Assembly: GCF_000499845.2 (NCBI RefSeq) | Contig: NC_023756.2 | Coordinates: 2,443,332 to 2,507,331, forward strand | Length of the DNA stretch: 64,000 nucleotides | Source of the DNA: Phaseolus vulgaris | Lineage: Eukaryota > Streptophyta > Magnoliopsida > Fabales > Fabaceae | Direction: 5' to 3' | In this document: one piece after another, positions 1 to 11,043 of the stretch | Layout of the letters: every line of letters begins with the position of its first letter | Position numbering within the stretch: position 1 is the first letter of the stretch | Made by a program: the position numbers and the translations under genes | The notes under the pieces: generated by a model | Databases searched by the model: none | Told to the model about the DNA's origin: nothing | Seen by the model: only the letters and a program-made list of their open reading frames with translations

Positions 1-560
1 AAAGTGTTGTCTTTTGAATTTTCTTAGCAATAATAGAATGAAAAATTTGACTTGTTTTAAAATATTCAGTATTCTTGGAGCATTTTTGTCCCATTCACTA
101 CTTAATTGTTTGATAGAATCTTATCGTCCGGAACATTAATTAAGTGGTGCAGTTGTGCCAGACTCTCAATTAAAATTCAACTGCATGAAACTGTGTAAGG
201 GATGCTTTATTCATACTACTTTAGAGTGTCTTTGCTTCTACCTTTTTCTTGTTCACCATGAAGGAAGAGTATGAATCATCTGTGTATTTAAGAAAGAGTG
301 TAAATATGACAATGCGAGTGAGAAATTATTTTGTTTCTTCTCTCAAACAGTTTAGAAAGTTGAGTAAAGTGTGTAGATTAATAATTTTTTACTTCATTGT
401 TATTTATTATTTTTTTTAGCACACCTTGCATGTGAGTATGTGAGGTTCAAAGATTCATGAAAACATTCAGACATTAGTGTTACCAGTGTTGAAACTTGGA
501 ATAAGTGAATTGATTATGTGTTTTTTTTAGTAAATAATCAATTACAATTATTGATAGGTA
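1..560 (+). repeat. Copy 1 of a duplicated CYP82-flanking segment
   Basis: Noncoding. About 1-165 (from the AATTTTCTTAGCAATAATAG phrase to CTTATCGTCCGGAACA) recurs at about 26270-26420, 29195-29345, 33900-34025 and 43560-43780, all between P450 genes. The match to the 26-kb copy continues through about 560 and is picked up again near 600-690. The repeated unit looks like intergenic DNA copied together with the P450 genes rather than a transposon, since I see no terminal repeats. Its presence at the left edge hints that the array, or a relic of it, once extended leftwards. Confidence 0.6.
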
Positions 561-599
561 AAAAAATGAAAGATAATCCATTATATATTTTTTAATTTG

Positions 600-1500
600 A
601 TAATGGAGAATATGGAAGATATTCAATTTTTATTTTTGTGCGTGCCACTATCAAGGACTCCTCCTTCTTCATCCCTGTCATCCGTGTTTTGCTTCCTGTT
701 CTCGTTCGGGTATTGGGGCCCAGAGAACTATTGTTTGATGCACATGTCGGTCACTCCAGCCTTCAATCTTCCTCTCTTACTACTTTTCCTCATCTTCTCG
801 TCTCGTGTTACTGTCCCTTGGGAACACAGACTCGGATGGTACTTGCAGAAGATACTCCGACGATCAAGTCAGTAAAGGGTTCGACTCTCGGTTGTCAGAG
901 CACTGTAGATAATGACGTACCTGATTCTTGGAATCTGCACTATTTATATTACCTTAATAGGCTTTTGTTGGTGGGCCGAATTAGGAGATTAGTTCGTGTT
1001 TAGGATTGCGCTAAATAACCTTTAATGATGGGTTAACCTTGCTGACTTGGTCAACCCATGACTCATCGTCATGGGTTGGTCGGTCACGTGCTACCTCGTG
1101 GCCTTTGTTATCACAAGTGAGTGATCAGATGATTTGTAATACTGACCGAGTCTAGGTGACTGTCCAACGTACTAGTACACTTGATATGAATCCAAATTAG
1201 AAATGACAGTAAATTGAGAATTTAGGGTTACGGAACAAAGTAAATTAAAAAACAGTAACAATAAAAACATGGATAAAGGAAGGCGCTACAAACAAAGTTT
1301 GATAAGCCTAAGGATGATTGCCACAAGAATTGGTGGATTCTTGATAAGATCGCAAGATGCAGGGGAAAACCCTAGCAGAGAAATACTCTCTCTTAAAATT
1401 GCCAAAATATTCGTCCCCCATTCTGATTTCCAAAAGTATATAAATACACATTGAGTTATAGGTCTTGACTCGTTTGTAAATAAAAAAAATAAAAATACAA
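600..1500. other. Anonymous region, possible old LTR fragment
   Basis: Less AT-rich than its surroundings. It has several short open frames but none resembles a known protein or shows coding-like composition. Phrases around 850-920 and the inverted GGGTTGACC-like words at 1030-1080 recall LTR/UTR debris of plant retrotransposons. No paired LTR, primer-binding site or target duplication could be found, so the class is open. Confidence 0.25.
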
Positions 1501-1507
1501 TTCCTAT

Positions 1508-1592
1508 AGTTCAAGAAATGATCATTTGTCCCAGTGGTTAGGTTGATACTTTGTAGTTGGTCTTGAGTGCAAATCCTAACTCCAAATAAAAT
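1508..1592 (+). mobile_element. Possible tRNA-derived SINE fragment
   Basis: The run CCCAGTGGTTAGG (about 1529-1541) resembles a pol III A box, and GAGTGCAAATCC (about 1566-1577) resembles a B box at roughly the right spacing for a tRNA-derived SINE head. It is followed by A-rich sequence. There is no foldable tRNA with a CCA-ready acceptor stem, so this is not called as a tRNA gene. Low confidence. Confidence 0.3.
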
Positions 1593-1652
1593 AATAATAT
1601 TATTTTATTTTAAATATTCCCAGCCTGTTGTGTTGTGCTCATATAGTCAACC

Positions 1653-1762
1653 TTAGCCTGTGAATGGATAACAATTCGTTGTGCTATCACCAACCATATT
1701 GTAAATAAACTCGATATGATGTAAACATAATTCTTGGATAGCCGTTACCTTTTCATAATCTA
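1653..1762 (-). pseudogene. Ty3/gypsy polyprotein fragment, 3' part split off by a CACTA element
   Basis: Read on the minus strand, the first dozen codons (from 1762 down to about 1725) continue the gypsy reverse transcriptase that ends at 5966, in the same reading frame once the intervening CACTA and one CTA target copy are disregarded. Beyond about 1725 the similarity to gypsy RT fades. This is a dead fragment of a plant LTR retrotransposon. Confidence 0.65.
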
Positions 1763-2059
1763 CACTACAAAAAAATGTGTAAAAAATGGCGGTTTTAATA
1801 TGGCGGTTATTAATAACCGCCACAAATTTCAGCATAATACGTCATTTCATTAACCGCCACAATTAGCTTTCAAATTATGTCATTTTCAACTGTCATAATT
1901 TTCTTTCAGAGAAAACTTTTTATTCCTTTATTCTTATATTTACATTTTTAACTTGATTTAAAAATCCTTCAGATTTTCACTTGAAAATTGATTTTCTTTT
2001 TGAAAACTTAAGAAAATAATTTTTTTTTGAATTTCAGTTTGGAAAAACCCTAACTCTTA

Positions 2060-2420
2060 ACACTCATCACTCTCGTCCCTCTCTCTGCCTCACATGAACC
2101 CTAACCCTAACGCTCTCACGAACCCGTTCTCTCTGCCTCCACACAAACCTAGCGCTCTTCGCCTCAACACGAACCTAGCGCTCTTCGCCTCAACACGAAC
2201 CTAGCACTCTCTGCCTCTACACGGAACCGATTTGAAGGTAATTAACCTACTGTGCATTCCTTATACTTATGGTAGTTTGTCATTGTTAAATCTAGTTTTT
2301 CATATGCTGCTTTGTCCTTTACATTTTAGGTTTTATGCAATGAACCCTAACACACTCTTCCTCCACACGAACCCGCGCTCTCTGCCTCCACACGAACCCG
2401 CGCATCATTCTTCTTGTTGA
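2060..2420 (+). repeat. Imperfect tandem repeats inside the CACTA element
   Basis: A phrase of the type CTCTCTGCCTCCACACGAACC / GCGCTCTTCGCCTCAACACGAACCTA recurs about seven times in two blocks (2085-2230 and 2345-2405) with a period near 30 bp. Short frames run through it, but the composition is that of a simple repeat, not of a protein gene. Confidence 0.6.
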
Positions 2421-3243
2421 GATGTTGCAGGTAACATGAATGTCAGCTCCTCCTGTGGTTTCTATGGTCATATAATTTTTAGTCTGTCTGTGTCTGGTTG
2501 TGATTGTACTTCCAGTTTCCCCAAACAAATTTAGTAGTAAGAAAAAAATTTAGGGTCGAAATTTGCAGCTATTTCCAAATTAAAGAACTAACTAATATTT
2601 TCGTTGGAAAAACACATCTTTAGAATTAGGAGAATAAGATTTAGAATCGCTTACAGTTAAAGTTGTTTTTCACCTTATATAACTATCATATTATATGAGA
2701 ATCAGAATTAAGACAGAAAAAGTATGCCACTGATGACACTATGATAAGAATTTGGAGTGTCAAATTTTGCTGTCAGCAAGAAATGTGCTACATTTAGCAT
2801 TACTTCAGATGGCAACAGAAGTAATTGAATAGAAAATTGACTGTATAATTGAAACCACCATTCATCCCTCCATAATATGACAAAATTAGATCTCTCTGTT
2901 TTCTTAACCTTGTAATATGCAATACATATCTGTTTATGGTTTTACTTTTGTATTATAAAATCCTTTAAGTGAAAGCAATCCCTCTGTTTATTTCTTATTG
3001 TTCAACTGTGAAGGAGACAATCCCCTTAGCTCAAAATATTGTCATAAAAAGAAGAGAATAGGACCATTGTATGATGGTAACTGGTGTTGTATGATGCACC
3101 TTCGACAATGTGAATTGGGTAAAAGAATCATCATGGAAAAGGTGTTAGGGAAGTTAACTAATAAAGAAACCATTGTTAGCTTTGGTTTCGATTGAAGGAA
3201 CGTGTTGTTGATCTTGATGTTGTTGTTGCTTTTTATGTGTTAG

Positions 3244-4355
3244 GGAGACTTCTCGTTTGACGCGTTGTTCGGGAACCTCGTGGGCGAGCTTCTTCCGTCC
3301 TTCAAATTGGAGGAAGCGGAAGCGGACGACGGCGAGCCGAACGGGCATATCCGAGTGTCGTCCGATGCAGCCAATAATTATTAATATAAATAAAAAGATG
3401 TCTTGATTTTAATTTGTTTAAGGTCTTGATTTTATTGTTGTTGTGTTTTGGTTGGAAGATTGATGGGAGACTCTACAATCTTAAGAAAGATGTCTCAGTT
3501 CAAGACTCTAAGCATCGAAAGACACTTTCTGAGGTGAGTCTCGAATCTACTTGGTTTGTGTTATGCTAAAATTTGCAATTGTTCTTGCTGAGCATTTGGA
3601 TCAATGGGTGTGAGGTTGTTGTAGGTTAATTGGTCTTCTAGAGTTTGAGCCTTAGGTATATTTTGGTTGTAGAGGAAGAACTTTATCGTTCACTGTAGTC
3701 ATATTAAACATGGTCTCAAACCAAAATAAATTGCAATATAGTAATTATTTCTTTTAAAAATTACATTTGTTAGTTCTAAGCTCCTTCTTTTGTGCTTTAT
3801 TATTTTTCTTTTTTCAGAATGAAGATCTTTTATACCTTGGTATCTAACTAGGTCAGAATAATAATGAGCTTTATTAATATGTTTTATGTTTTATTGGTAG
3901 ATCAATTCCTCCTTTGTCTTTGAAATATAATCCCAGCGAGAAACAACTAGTCAAACAATTGAGTTGATAAAAGTATTTCAGTTGATTCGTGTGGTTTTTA
4001 CCATTATTTATGTTAGGAAAGTTTACCAATGGTTGGTTATTTCTGCAGTATTTAATGGAGTTCAATAGCAGCCCATGTGATTTGATGGAGCTTTCACCTC
4101 TTTTTTCTGATGATAGCCGTGTTGTTGAGGCTGCTTCGGTTGCCCATAAATTACGTAAGAATTGATATGCCTTTTAATTTATATAATGCTTTAACCTAAT
4201 TATGTCAACACTATGCTAATATTGTTTATTTTCAAGGTTATTTGCTGAAGAAGATATTGGAAGACATGGAATACCTGTTCCATCAGCTATGGGAAATGCA
4301 ACTGCTAGCAGAGGCTTAGAAGTTGCAGTTGCTAATTTGCAGGAATACTGCAATG
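3244..4355 (+). pseudogene. Captured genomic fragment of exocyst subunit SEC10 (broken)
   Basis: Exon-like blocks separated by introns encode pieces of plant SEC10, the exocyst subunit that helps tether secretory vesicles to the plasma membrane. 3244-3370 starts after an AG acceptor and reads GDFSFDALFGNL. 3459-3533 ends at a GTGAGT donor and reads IDGRLYNLKKDVSVQDSKH. 4049-4154 contains YLMEFNSS and DLMELSPLFSDDSR. 4237-4355 contains ATASRGLEVAVANLQEYCN. Order and strand match the parent gene, but start, large internal parts and the whole C-terminal half are missing, one donor has lost a G, and 3371-3458 runs into stops. Retained introns show capture of genomic DNA, not a cDNA. Not expected to make a working protein. 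Confidence 0.85.
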
Positions 4356-4489
4356 GTAAATATTTTTTTTTATGAAAAATAGGGACATGTTTATTCAATA
4401 ACTTACATTGAAATAACTTTAATTTATTCAACACATTTGGACTAACTTCTTTTCTTTTTTTGAAGTTTCGATTTTGTTTCAAATAAATG

Positions 4490-5089
4490 AAGACACTATC
4501 CTGTGACATTTGTTGTAGTTCAAAAGCGTCATCACCCAAGACTCTTTGCTAGCAACCATCATGACAAGAGTTATGTTGACAAGAGTGTGTTGACAAGAGT
4601 GTGTTGACAAGAGTGGCAACATATTGCCTGGTATTTACTTTAGTTCACTATTTGGTGCCATATCCTTTAAAGAAACTTGTTTAACTATGGTGGTAAATAA
4701 TTTTACTTATAAAATATTGCAGACACAATTGTTGATTTTAAAATCTGCCATCCAACAGAGTTTGACTTTTATCTTCATAGCCATGCTAGAATACAGGTGA
4801 GATCTTTTACTCTTTTTGCTCATAACTTGTAATTTTATGTTAAATTACATCCTCACTGATGTAAACCATGTGTTACACAGGGTACAAGCCGTCCTACTCA
4901 CTATCACGTGTTGTGGGTGAAAACAATTTTACTGCAAATGCTTTGCAAACTCTTACTAAAAACCTTTGCTACACGTAAGTTCGTTTGCGTTGCTTTTCAA
5001 ATTCCCGTGTTCCCATTTTTAGACAGGATACTAAATTTGATGTTTTTGTTTTGTTAGATATGCTAGATGCACTCGATCTGTTTCCATTG
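4490..5089 (+). pseudogene. Captured genomic fragment of an ARGONAUTE PIWI domain (broken)
   Basis: Four exon-like blocks with consensus introns encode the late PIWI region of a plant ARGONAUTE (AGO1/5/10 type): 4490-4630 ([15 protein letters not shown]), 4723-4796 ([16 protein letters not shown]), 4881-4974 (GTSRPTHYHVL, which includes the His of the slicer tetrad) and 5058-5089 (YARCTRSVSI). Argonautes bind small RNAs and silence targets; this piece covers only a small part of one. It is disrupted by a 14-bp unit present three times at about 4574-4615 (28 extra bases, frame lost) and a 1-nt deletion near 4915. It follows the SEC10 fragment on the same strand within about 135 bp. The next acceptor-led block (5197-5271) is not recognised. 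Confidence 0.85.
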
Positions 5090-5483
5090 GTGAGTTCCCC
5101 CTTCTTATGTCTTGTTTAATGGACTCTTAATGTTACTTTTACATATATTCATTACTGTAATATTCAAATTCATTTACTTAAAATTATTTATTTCAGGTAT
5201 CAGACACTAGAAGTGGTGCTCCATCACCTAATCAAATAATAGAATCAAGTGGTGGAAGCAAAACTGATTAAGAATATGTATTTTAATTTTAAACTTGATT
5301 AGGGATATGTATGAACTTTTAAACAATTATGTGTTGTAATTTTAAACTTGATTAGGGATGTATGAACTTTTTATGTGTTTTAATTTTCATTTACATATAA
5401 ACTTTTGAACATTATTATGTGTGCTTTAATATTCAATGAAATAAATGGATGATTATAACTTTATACATTATTTTATTTTATTA

Positions 5484-5660
5484 TGAAAAAGTGGTGGTTA
5501 ATTTTTATAATTGTATGAAACAGATTATAAATGTGGTTAAATTTTATAATTGTATAAGAGAGATTATAAAAAGATTAAAAAAATGGTGGTTAAATTTTAT
5601 AATTGTATAAAACAGATTATAAAAAAGATTATAAAAAGTGATGGTTAAATTTTATTTATT
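5484..5660 (+). repeat. Short tandem repeats near the CACTA right end
   Basis: Four imperfect copies of GTGGTTAAATTTTATAATTG followed by a variable AGATTATAAAAA tail, period about 40-65 bp. They lie just inside the subterminal GGCGGTT-rich zone and are probably part of the element's own structure. Confidence 0.6.
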
Positions 5661-5965
5661 CAGAATTAAAATTACGTCAGTTAAAAACGTCATTACTTAC
5701 TTATATTATGGCGCCAGAATCTTCTTCAATGAATGTAAAATGCGACAGTTATAACTGACACTACTTACATATAAAAACCGCCACTATTTACACCATGTTT
5801 AAAGTGGCGGGTGTTGCGGCGGGTAGAGTAAAACCGCCACATTAAACTTTGTGGCGACCAGTTCTATGGCGGTTTGGAAAACCGCCACAAGCGTATATTG
5901 TGGCGGTTATAAATGCCAGTTTATACGAAAATAACCGCCACAATATACACTTTTTTTTTGTAGTG

Positions 5966-6905
5966 CTACATGAACTCCTTTGACACTTACCACAAAACAC
6001 AAGAATGCAATTTGTTCATTATAAAATATGCATTTCTCAAGATTAGCATACAAATTTTTTGTTCTAAGAACATTTACAACAACACACAAATTTTTCACAT
6101 GTAATTCCAGAGTAGTGCTATAAATCAAGATGTCATCAAAATACACCATAACAATTTTGCCCAAAAATTCTCTCAAAACATGGTTCCTTAATCTCATAAA
6201 AGTGTTTGAGGCATTTGTTAGCCCAAATAGCAACACACGCCACTCATACAATCCATATTTTGTTGTAAAGACAGTTTTCCATTCACTCCCCCCAATCCTA
6301 ATTTGATGGCAACTAATTCTTAAGTCAATTTTTGGAAATATACAAGCACCATACAATTCATCCAATAAATCATCTAACCTGGGAGTAGGGTGTTTATACT
6401 TAATGGTAATGTTATTGAGTGCTCTGCAATTTGTGCACATCCTCCAATAACCATCGTTTTTAGGCACCAAAATTACTGGAAGAGCACATGGGTTCATGGT
6501 CTCTTGTACCCATCCTTTGTTCATCAATTCTTCAACTTGAGTTTGGAACTTCTGCAAAACAGAATCAACACTAGGAAGCAAATTAGTTTGGTTAGAATGG
6601 TCAGTAATCAAAGTGTTGTTTTTGCAATACGATAAATAAAGAGGTTTGCTAGAAAGTAGCAACTTCTTCACTTCATTCACTTTCAGTAATCCACTCATTT
6701 TTCTCTCATGTGTTTCTCTCACTTTTGGTGTTTCGCTCTTCTTCTGTATAGGTGTTTCACTCATCTCTCTTTTCTCTTGAACTCTCTTTTTTCTCAATTT
6801 TATTTGATCCTCACACATAACTTTGTTGTCAAACTGCCATGGCCTCCTTAACAAAATGTGAGTTGCCTCCATTGGGACCACATCACACAAGACATTGTCA
6901 TTATA
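5966..6905 (-). pseudogene. Ty3/gypsy retrotransposon fragment (protease-RT linker and reverse transcriptase)
   Basis: A minus-strand frame of more than 300 codons stays open. It contains a CDVVPMEATHILL stretch typical of the protease/RT linker, then RT motifs: the first catalytic Asp in FPKIDL, LLFGLTNA, and the YFDDIL active-site box. It resembles plant gypsy polyproteins. Upstream (above 6905) stops appear. Downstream the gene is cut at 5966-5968 by the CACTA element and resumes at 1762. No LTRs were located, so only this internal piece is supported. Confidence 0.85.
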
Positions 6906-7725
6906 TTGTTATCATCTCTAACGATCCTCCTGACTTCTCTCTTCCACCATAAACACACTGCTCTCCAGCACAGGCTTAATGATTGCCAACAATAGTCTTA
7001 TCAAGGAATCACAATTCAATCACACTTATGTCTATTATATCTAAGGAGAAGAAATACTAAATAAGACACTATCTTCTTCTTAATCCAATATTGCTTCTTC
7101 CATCACCTTATTACCCAAACTTTATATATCCTAAATAATTGCATTATCTATCAGATGTGAGATTCAAAGCCATGTGTGTTCTTGGCTACGATGACTTCAA
7201 AGATTACAAGAATGTATTACAAGGAGAAATTAACTTTATTCTCACTTTCATAGTGAATTAATTATTTAATGCATTTTAAAATACAAACCTTAATTTAAAA
7301 TATTTCAAAATTATGAGAATTAAATATCAACAACTATAACTAAAACTAAAATTGTACATAAAATATATGTACATCAAAAGTTAAAACAACATAAGTCAAG
7401 TTTTTTGAAGTATGAGCTTGTAACAAAAAAACTAAGAATTATATAAACCAACTACATCAATCATAAGAAATATGCAATTACTGTTGAAATACTTATTATC
7501 CAAGATTAGTTGTTAAAATCCTTATTATCAAATGTTATTTTGCTTTTAAAATAATTTTAGAAATTTTAGAAATCTCATTTGTAATGTAAAGTTACACTTT
7601 CAAAATTTTATAAAATTCAGTTATAAAATATATAAAATGTATTAAAACTATATAATTTCTAATTATTTATTTATAAATAGATTTAATTAAATTTATTTGT
7701 TGAAGCTTGAACAAATTGAAGTGTT
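6906..7725. other. AT-rich spacer, nothing recognised
   Basis: No open frame of note, no repeat ends and no RNA gene seen. The first 200 bp is slightly less AT-rich and may be further retroelement debris. Confidence 0.4.
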
Positions 7726-8180
7726 TTATTGAGGTTCTACAACAAATCTTTGAAATTTAAGAAAGGTTAAAAAACCTCCTTTATTTTGTTGAGGGTTTAG
7801 AATAAATCTTTGAAACTTAAGAAATGTTAAAAAGACTTATAAGGTTGTAAAATAATTCTTTGGAACTTAGTAGAAAGTTAAAAAAATCTTTGTTATTTTG
7901 CTGAGATTCTAGAATAAAATTTTAAAATTTAACGAAAGTTAAAAAAACTTTCGTTATTTTGCTGCGATTTGAAAATAAACTTTTAGAATTTAACGAAAGT
8001 TAAACAAACCCTTTAAAATTTAATGAAGGTATAAGAAAACCTCTGTTATTTTGCTGATGTTTTAGAATAACATTTGAAACTTAACATATGTTAAAAAAAA
8101 ACTCCACTAATTAAATTAATTCCTAAAATTATATTAACTTCCGCTAAATAACTTCTGTTAAAACTTTTTTCTTGTACTGA
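7726..8180. repeat. Tandem about 60-bp repeats ending in a CACTA-like terminus
   Basis: Six or so imperfect units share GTTATTTTGCTGAG...TTTAGAATAAA...TTAACGAAAGTTAAAAAA. The block ends with TTTTTTCTTGTACTG (8166-8179), close to the CTTGTAGTG right end of CACTA-type elements in this window. Probably the subterminal part of a decayed CACTA element; no matching left end was found. Confidence 0.45.
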
Positions 8181-8999
8181 TAATTGGATATAAAAAAAAG
8201 ATAAATTTTAAAGATACATGTCATACTAAAAAATAAAGTTAAAAGGTCTTTATTTGCATAAATGATAAAAATTTAAGAATGAATAAAGTGAATGCAAATT
8301 TTATGGTGTTTATTTATAAAAAGAAATAAGATTTAAGGTTCACTTTAATTCTATAAAAAGATTGTAAAATTTTAGGGCACAAGGTCCCAACTTGAAGAAG
8401 TTGGATACAAAGTTGAATATAGACTACATAGTGGAATATAGACTACGTATAGAGTATTCAATACATTATCAATAACTTTTAAGTTAAACAAAATTATAAG
8501 TAAAATATTTCTATTCCCATTCAATGCCAACGGCTGGTTGCACTATATGCAAAACTATTGACTTTAGGTGGCTAAGGATAGAAAGGGTGATGAAAGTGTA
8601 CTGAATTTTGACGTAGTTTTTTTGACGTAATTTTTTTTTAATTGAGTTTCATATTTACACTTTAAAATAAATACACTTTAATTTATTAATTCTTTGCTGA
8701 AAAAAAAAACTTTGCTGAAAAAAAAATTATGTATTTTTTGGTACTATTATTTGTATATAGACGATGTACATATAAACATTGGATTAGAACACTCATTTAA
8801 TTTAAATTTTTATTGTTGAAGAAAAATTTTGAGGCTTAACACAAAATTTCAGTTTTCTTTATTTTATATAAAAGTGAGAACTTTGTTAACATTCAGTCAA
8901 TTTTACGACCTAAATTTAAATAATACGCAAATTTTTTTCTTTCATAAAGTAATTTTTGTCAACTCTTTTTATTTATAAATATCACAAAAAAAAAACGTG
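8181..8999. other. AT-rich spacer, nothing recognised
   Basis: Long A/T runs and short words only. No coding, RNA or transposon signature visible. Confidence 0.4.
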
Positions 9000-9265
9000 A
9001 TTTAACATCGACAAAAAAATAAATATAAGAAGATGAAAACCGACACTTAAGAAGAAAGAAAATACAAAAATATGGGAGAACTAGATCAAAATCCATATAT
9101 TAACAAAAACGATACGTAGGTAGATTAGATGGTAGCCTATTATACCAATGAAAATATTCTTTATGAATAAATCTAAAATTAGCTAACTTATCAGCACACA
9201 CATCTCTTTCACGAAAAATATGAGTAATCCTAAACTCGATTTTCTCACAGTAATTAGAACACGTA
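9000..9265 (-). mobile_element. LINE fragment, end of an RNase H domain plus 3' tail
   Basis: Read on the minus strand this matches the tail of the element at 50290-51110, including the CADKLAN-type end of a plant non-LTR retrotransposon RNase H domain (here decayed), followed by the shared 3' sequence. A further piece of the same family is at 12075-12310. Confidence 0.6.
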
Positions 9266-9920
9266 TTTCATCGATTACGAAGTGTACACGAAACATTATA
9301 TATAATTTAAAGAATCAGAAATGTTATATTTTAGTATGTGATAGTGAGATATGTTATATTTTATATTTTAGTATTGTAACTTTCCTCTTATGGAATGAAG
9401 GTGGAGTATCGAACTTTTATCATCAAGATTTTAGAAAATTAAATTTGAATTAGAATAATTTTGTAAAGATTGATGGTCATGATATCGGAAGAGTTCAATG
9501 AATGCTGATGTGTAGAATTTAGTGGATAAAACAAAATTGGACTCTCTTAGGTTTAGGTTAAGGAGAGTTTGGATATAGGGAAAGGAGTAGTGGATGAGGC
9601 TATCTTTTGGACTAGACCTAAGAAATTAATTAATTTAAAGATTTCACTCCTAATTTCTTTTAACTCCTTTTTAATTTCTTTCATTTTCTTATTTTTATTC
9701 ATGTTATGCATATGATCACTTATTGTGGATTAAAATTGAAAGATTTTTCACAAAAGTTTTAAATCAACAAGAGTGACTATATAACAAAATTAAACAAATT
9801 TTATGAATTTAATTTAAATTTGGATTTAATTACATTATTCATATTAAAAATAATTACCCAAACAAGGTTTTACTTGTCTATTTCTTTTCCAAGATTTGTT
9901 TATATTACCACCATAATTCG

Positions 9921-9996
9921 TTTGTATATATAAGGGTTGGGACACCCCTTAAATGTCTCACTTTTATTTTATTAATTCATTACTGATAAAAAAAAT
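9921..9996 (+). mobile_element. LINE 3'-end fragment
   Basis: Carries the recurring tail GGTTGGGACACCCCTTAAAT followed by ATTCATTACTGATAAAAAAA. The same tail is seen at 12600, 56860 and 61170 (+) and at 20365 and 25610 (-). Such short 3' pieces are typical of heavily 5'-truncated LINEs. Confidence 0.55.
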
Positions 9997-10940
9997 CGCG
10001 ATAATTCGTTCCTTATTTTTAAGTTTGAAAGTTAATCGTTAAATTAAACAATTAATCTCAAATTAACATCTCTAAAACGTGGGTAGTATTTTATATAAAA
10101 TTTGCAAAGTTATAATTATTTATTTTAATTTTATAAATATCACCACATGTTTATTTCATTTTAATGATATTCCAATTTTTTTCAAATTTTTTCTCTCACT
10201 CATTTATTCATTTATTTTAAATGCTCGTTTTACCTACTCTTTTCTTTACTGAATTATTATTTCCCAATTTTTCCATTTCCTTTTTAACCTTTTCAAATAT
10301 TTTTTTTAAATAATTGTAATATTGAAACTTCTTATTTAATTATATAAAAAAATAATCATACATCAATTTACTTTTAACCCTTTAATCAACAATTAAATTA
10401 TTTTAATTATATTTAATTAAATTTATATTTTAGTTTTGTGTTGACAAAAACTAATACTATACTATCTAAAACTCTAAAAATAGTATTATTTCTTGCGTCG
10501 CACAAATAAAAACATTACTTATTTTTTTAAAAATTGTATTCTTTTTTTTTTGCATGTTACTTTCTTTGCATCCGCTTATGAGTTTGGTCAACATTATTTA
10601 CATCCTCTTTTAATCCACATTTATTCCTGATAGTTAATCAACATTTGTAATTGCAGTGATATTAACTAAATCAAAATTACCTTGATCAAATTAAACAACA
10701 ATTAAACATTTTTCAAATCGTAAAACTTGTAAATAGATGTTTATAAAATTCTGAAGTTTAATTTACATGTTTAATATATCACCAAATTGTCTTAGACGTA
10801 CCTAATATATTTTTAGGTGTGACCCAACATGTTAAAAGAATATTAGACTTTGTGGATTTACAAAGTGATTATGATCCAAGGATATATTAAATTTTACATG
10901 AAAAAAATCTCCTTAATAGGTGACCACACCAATTAAAATA
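9997..10940. other. AT-rich region upstream of the metalloproteinase gene
   Basis: Contains the presumed distal promoter of the gene at 11044. No repeats with clear ends and no coding signal. Poly-T and poly-A runs throughout. Confidence 0.35.
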
Positions 10941-10955
10941 GCCTATCTCTCCTTC

Positions 10956-10980
10956 TATAAATTGCCATGCATGCATGCAC
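10956..10980 (+). promoter_or_regulatory. TATA box and RY (CATGCATG) element of the metalloproteinase gene
   Basis: TATAAAT at 10956-10962 lies 82 bp before the chosen ATG, so transcription should start near 10985-10995. It is followed at once by CATGCATGCATG (10966-10977), the RY motif known as a B3-factor (ABI3/FUS3/LEC2 type) site in seed genes. Its position just downstream of the TATA box is unusual and its role here is a guess. Confidence 0.5.
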
Positions 10981-11043
10981 CAAAATACACATCAAATCAA
11001 ACCTTCACAAAACCAAAACCCTAGTTCCATTTGTTTTTCAACC

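Larger units (their letters stand above)
1763..5965 (+). mobile_element. Complete non-autonomous CACTA (En/Spm-type) transposon carrying host gene fragments
   Basis: The left end begins CACTACAAAAAAA (1763) and the right end is its inverse, TTTTTTTTTGTAGTG (ending 5965). The flanking triplets are CTA (1760-1762) and CTA (5966-5968), the 3-bp target duplication expected of CACTA elements. Both subterminal zones hold many copies, in both orientations, of a GGCGGTT / AACCGCCAC word (1788-1850 and 5770-5945), the usual transposase-binding layout of this superfamily. No transposase is encoded; the interior holds SEC10-like and ARGONAUTE-like exons with introns. It sits inside a gypsy polyprotein, so it is younger than that element. 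Confidence 0.9.

Noticed and set aside
597..1003. Two overlapping frames of 92 and 121 codons
   Set aside because: No recognisable domain, different frames equally open, and partly matching a duplicated intergenic segment. Probably noncoding debris.
1269..1454. 61-codon frame
   Set aside because: Short, no family resemblance, overlapped by an equally long minus-strand frame.
1529..1577. tRNA gene
   Set aside because: A-box and B-box-like words are present, but no cloverleaf with acceptor stem and anticodon loop could be formed. A SINE head is more likely.
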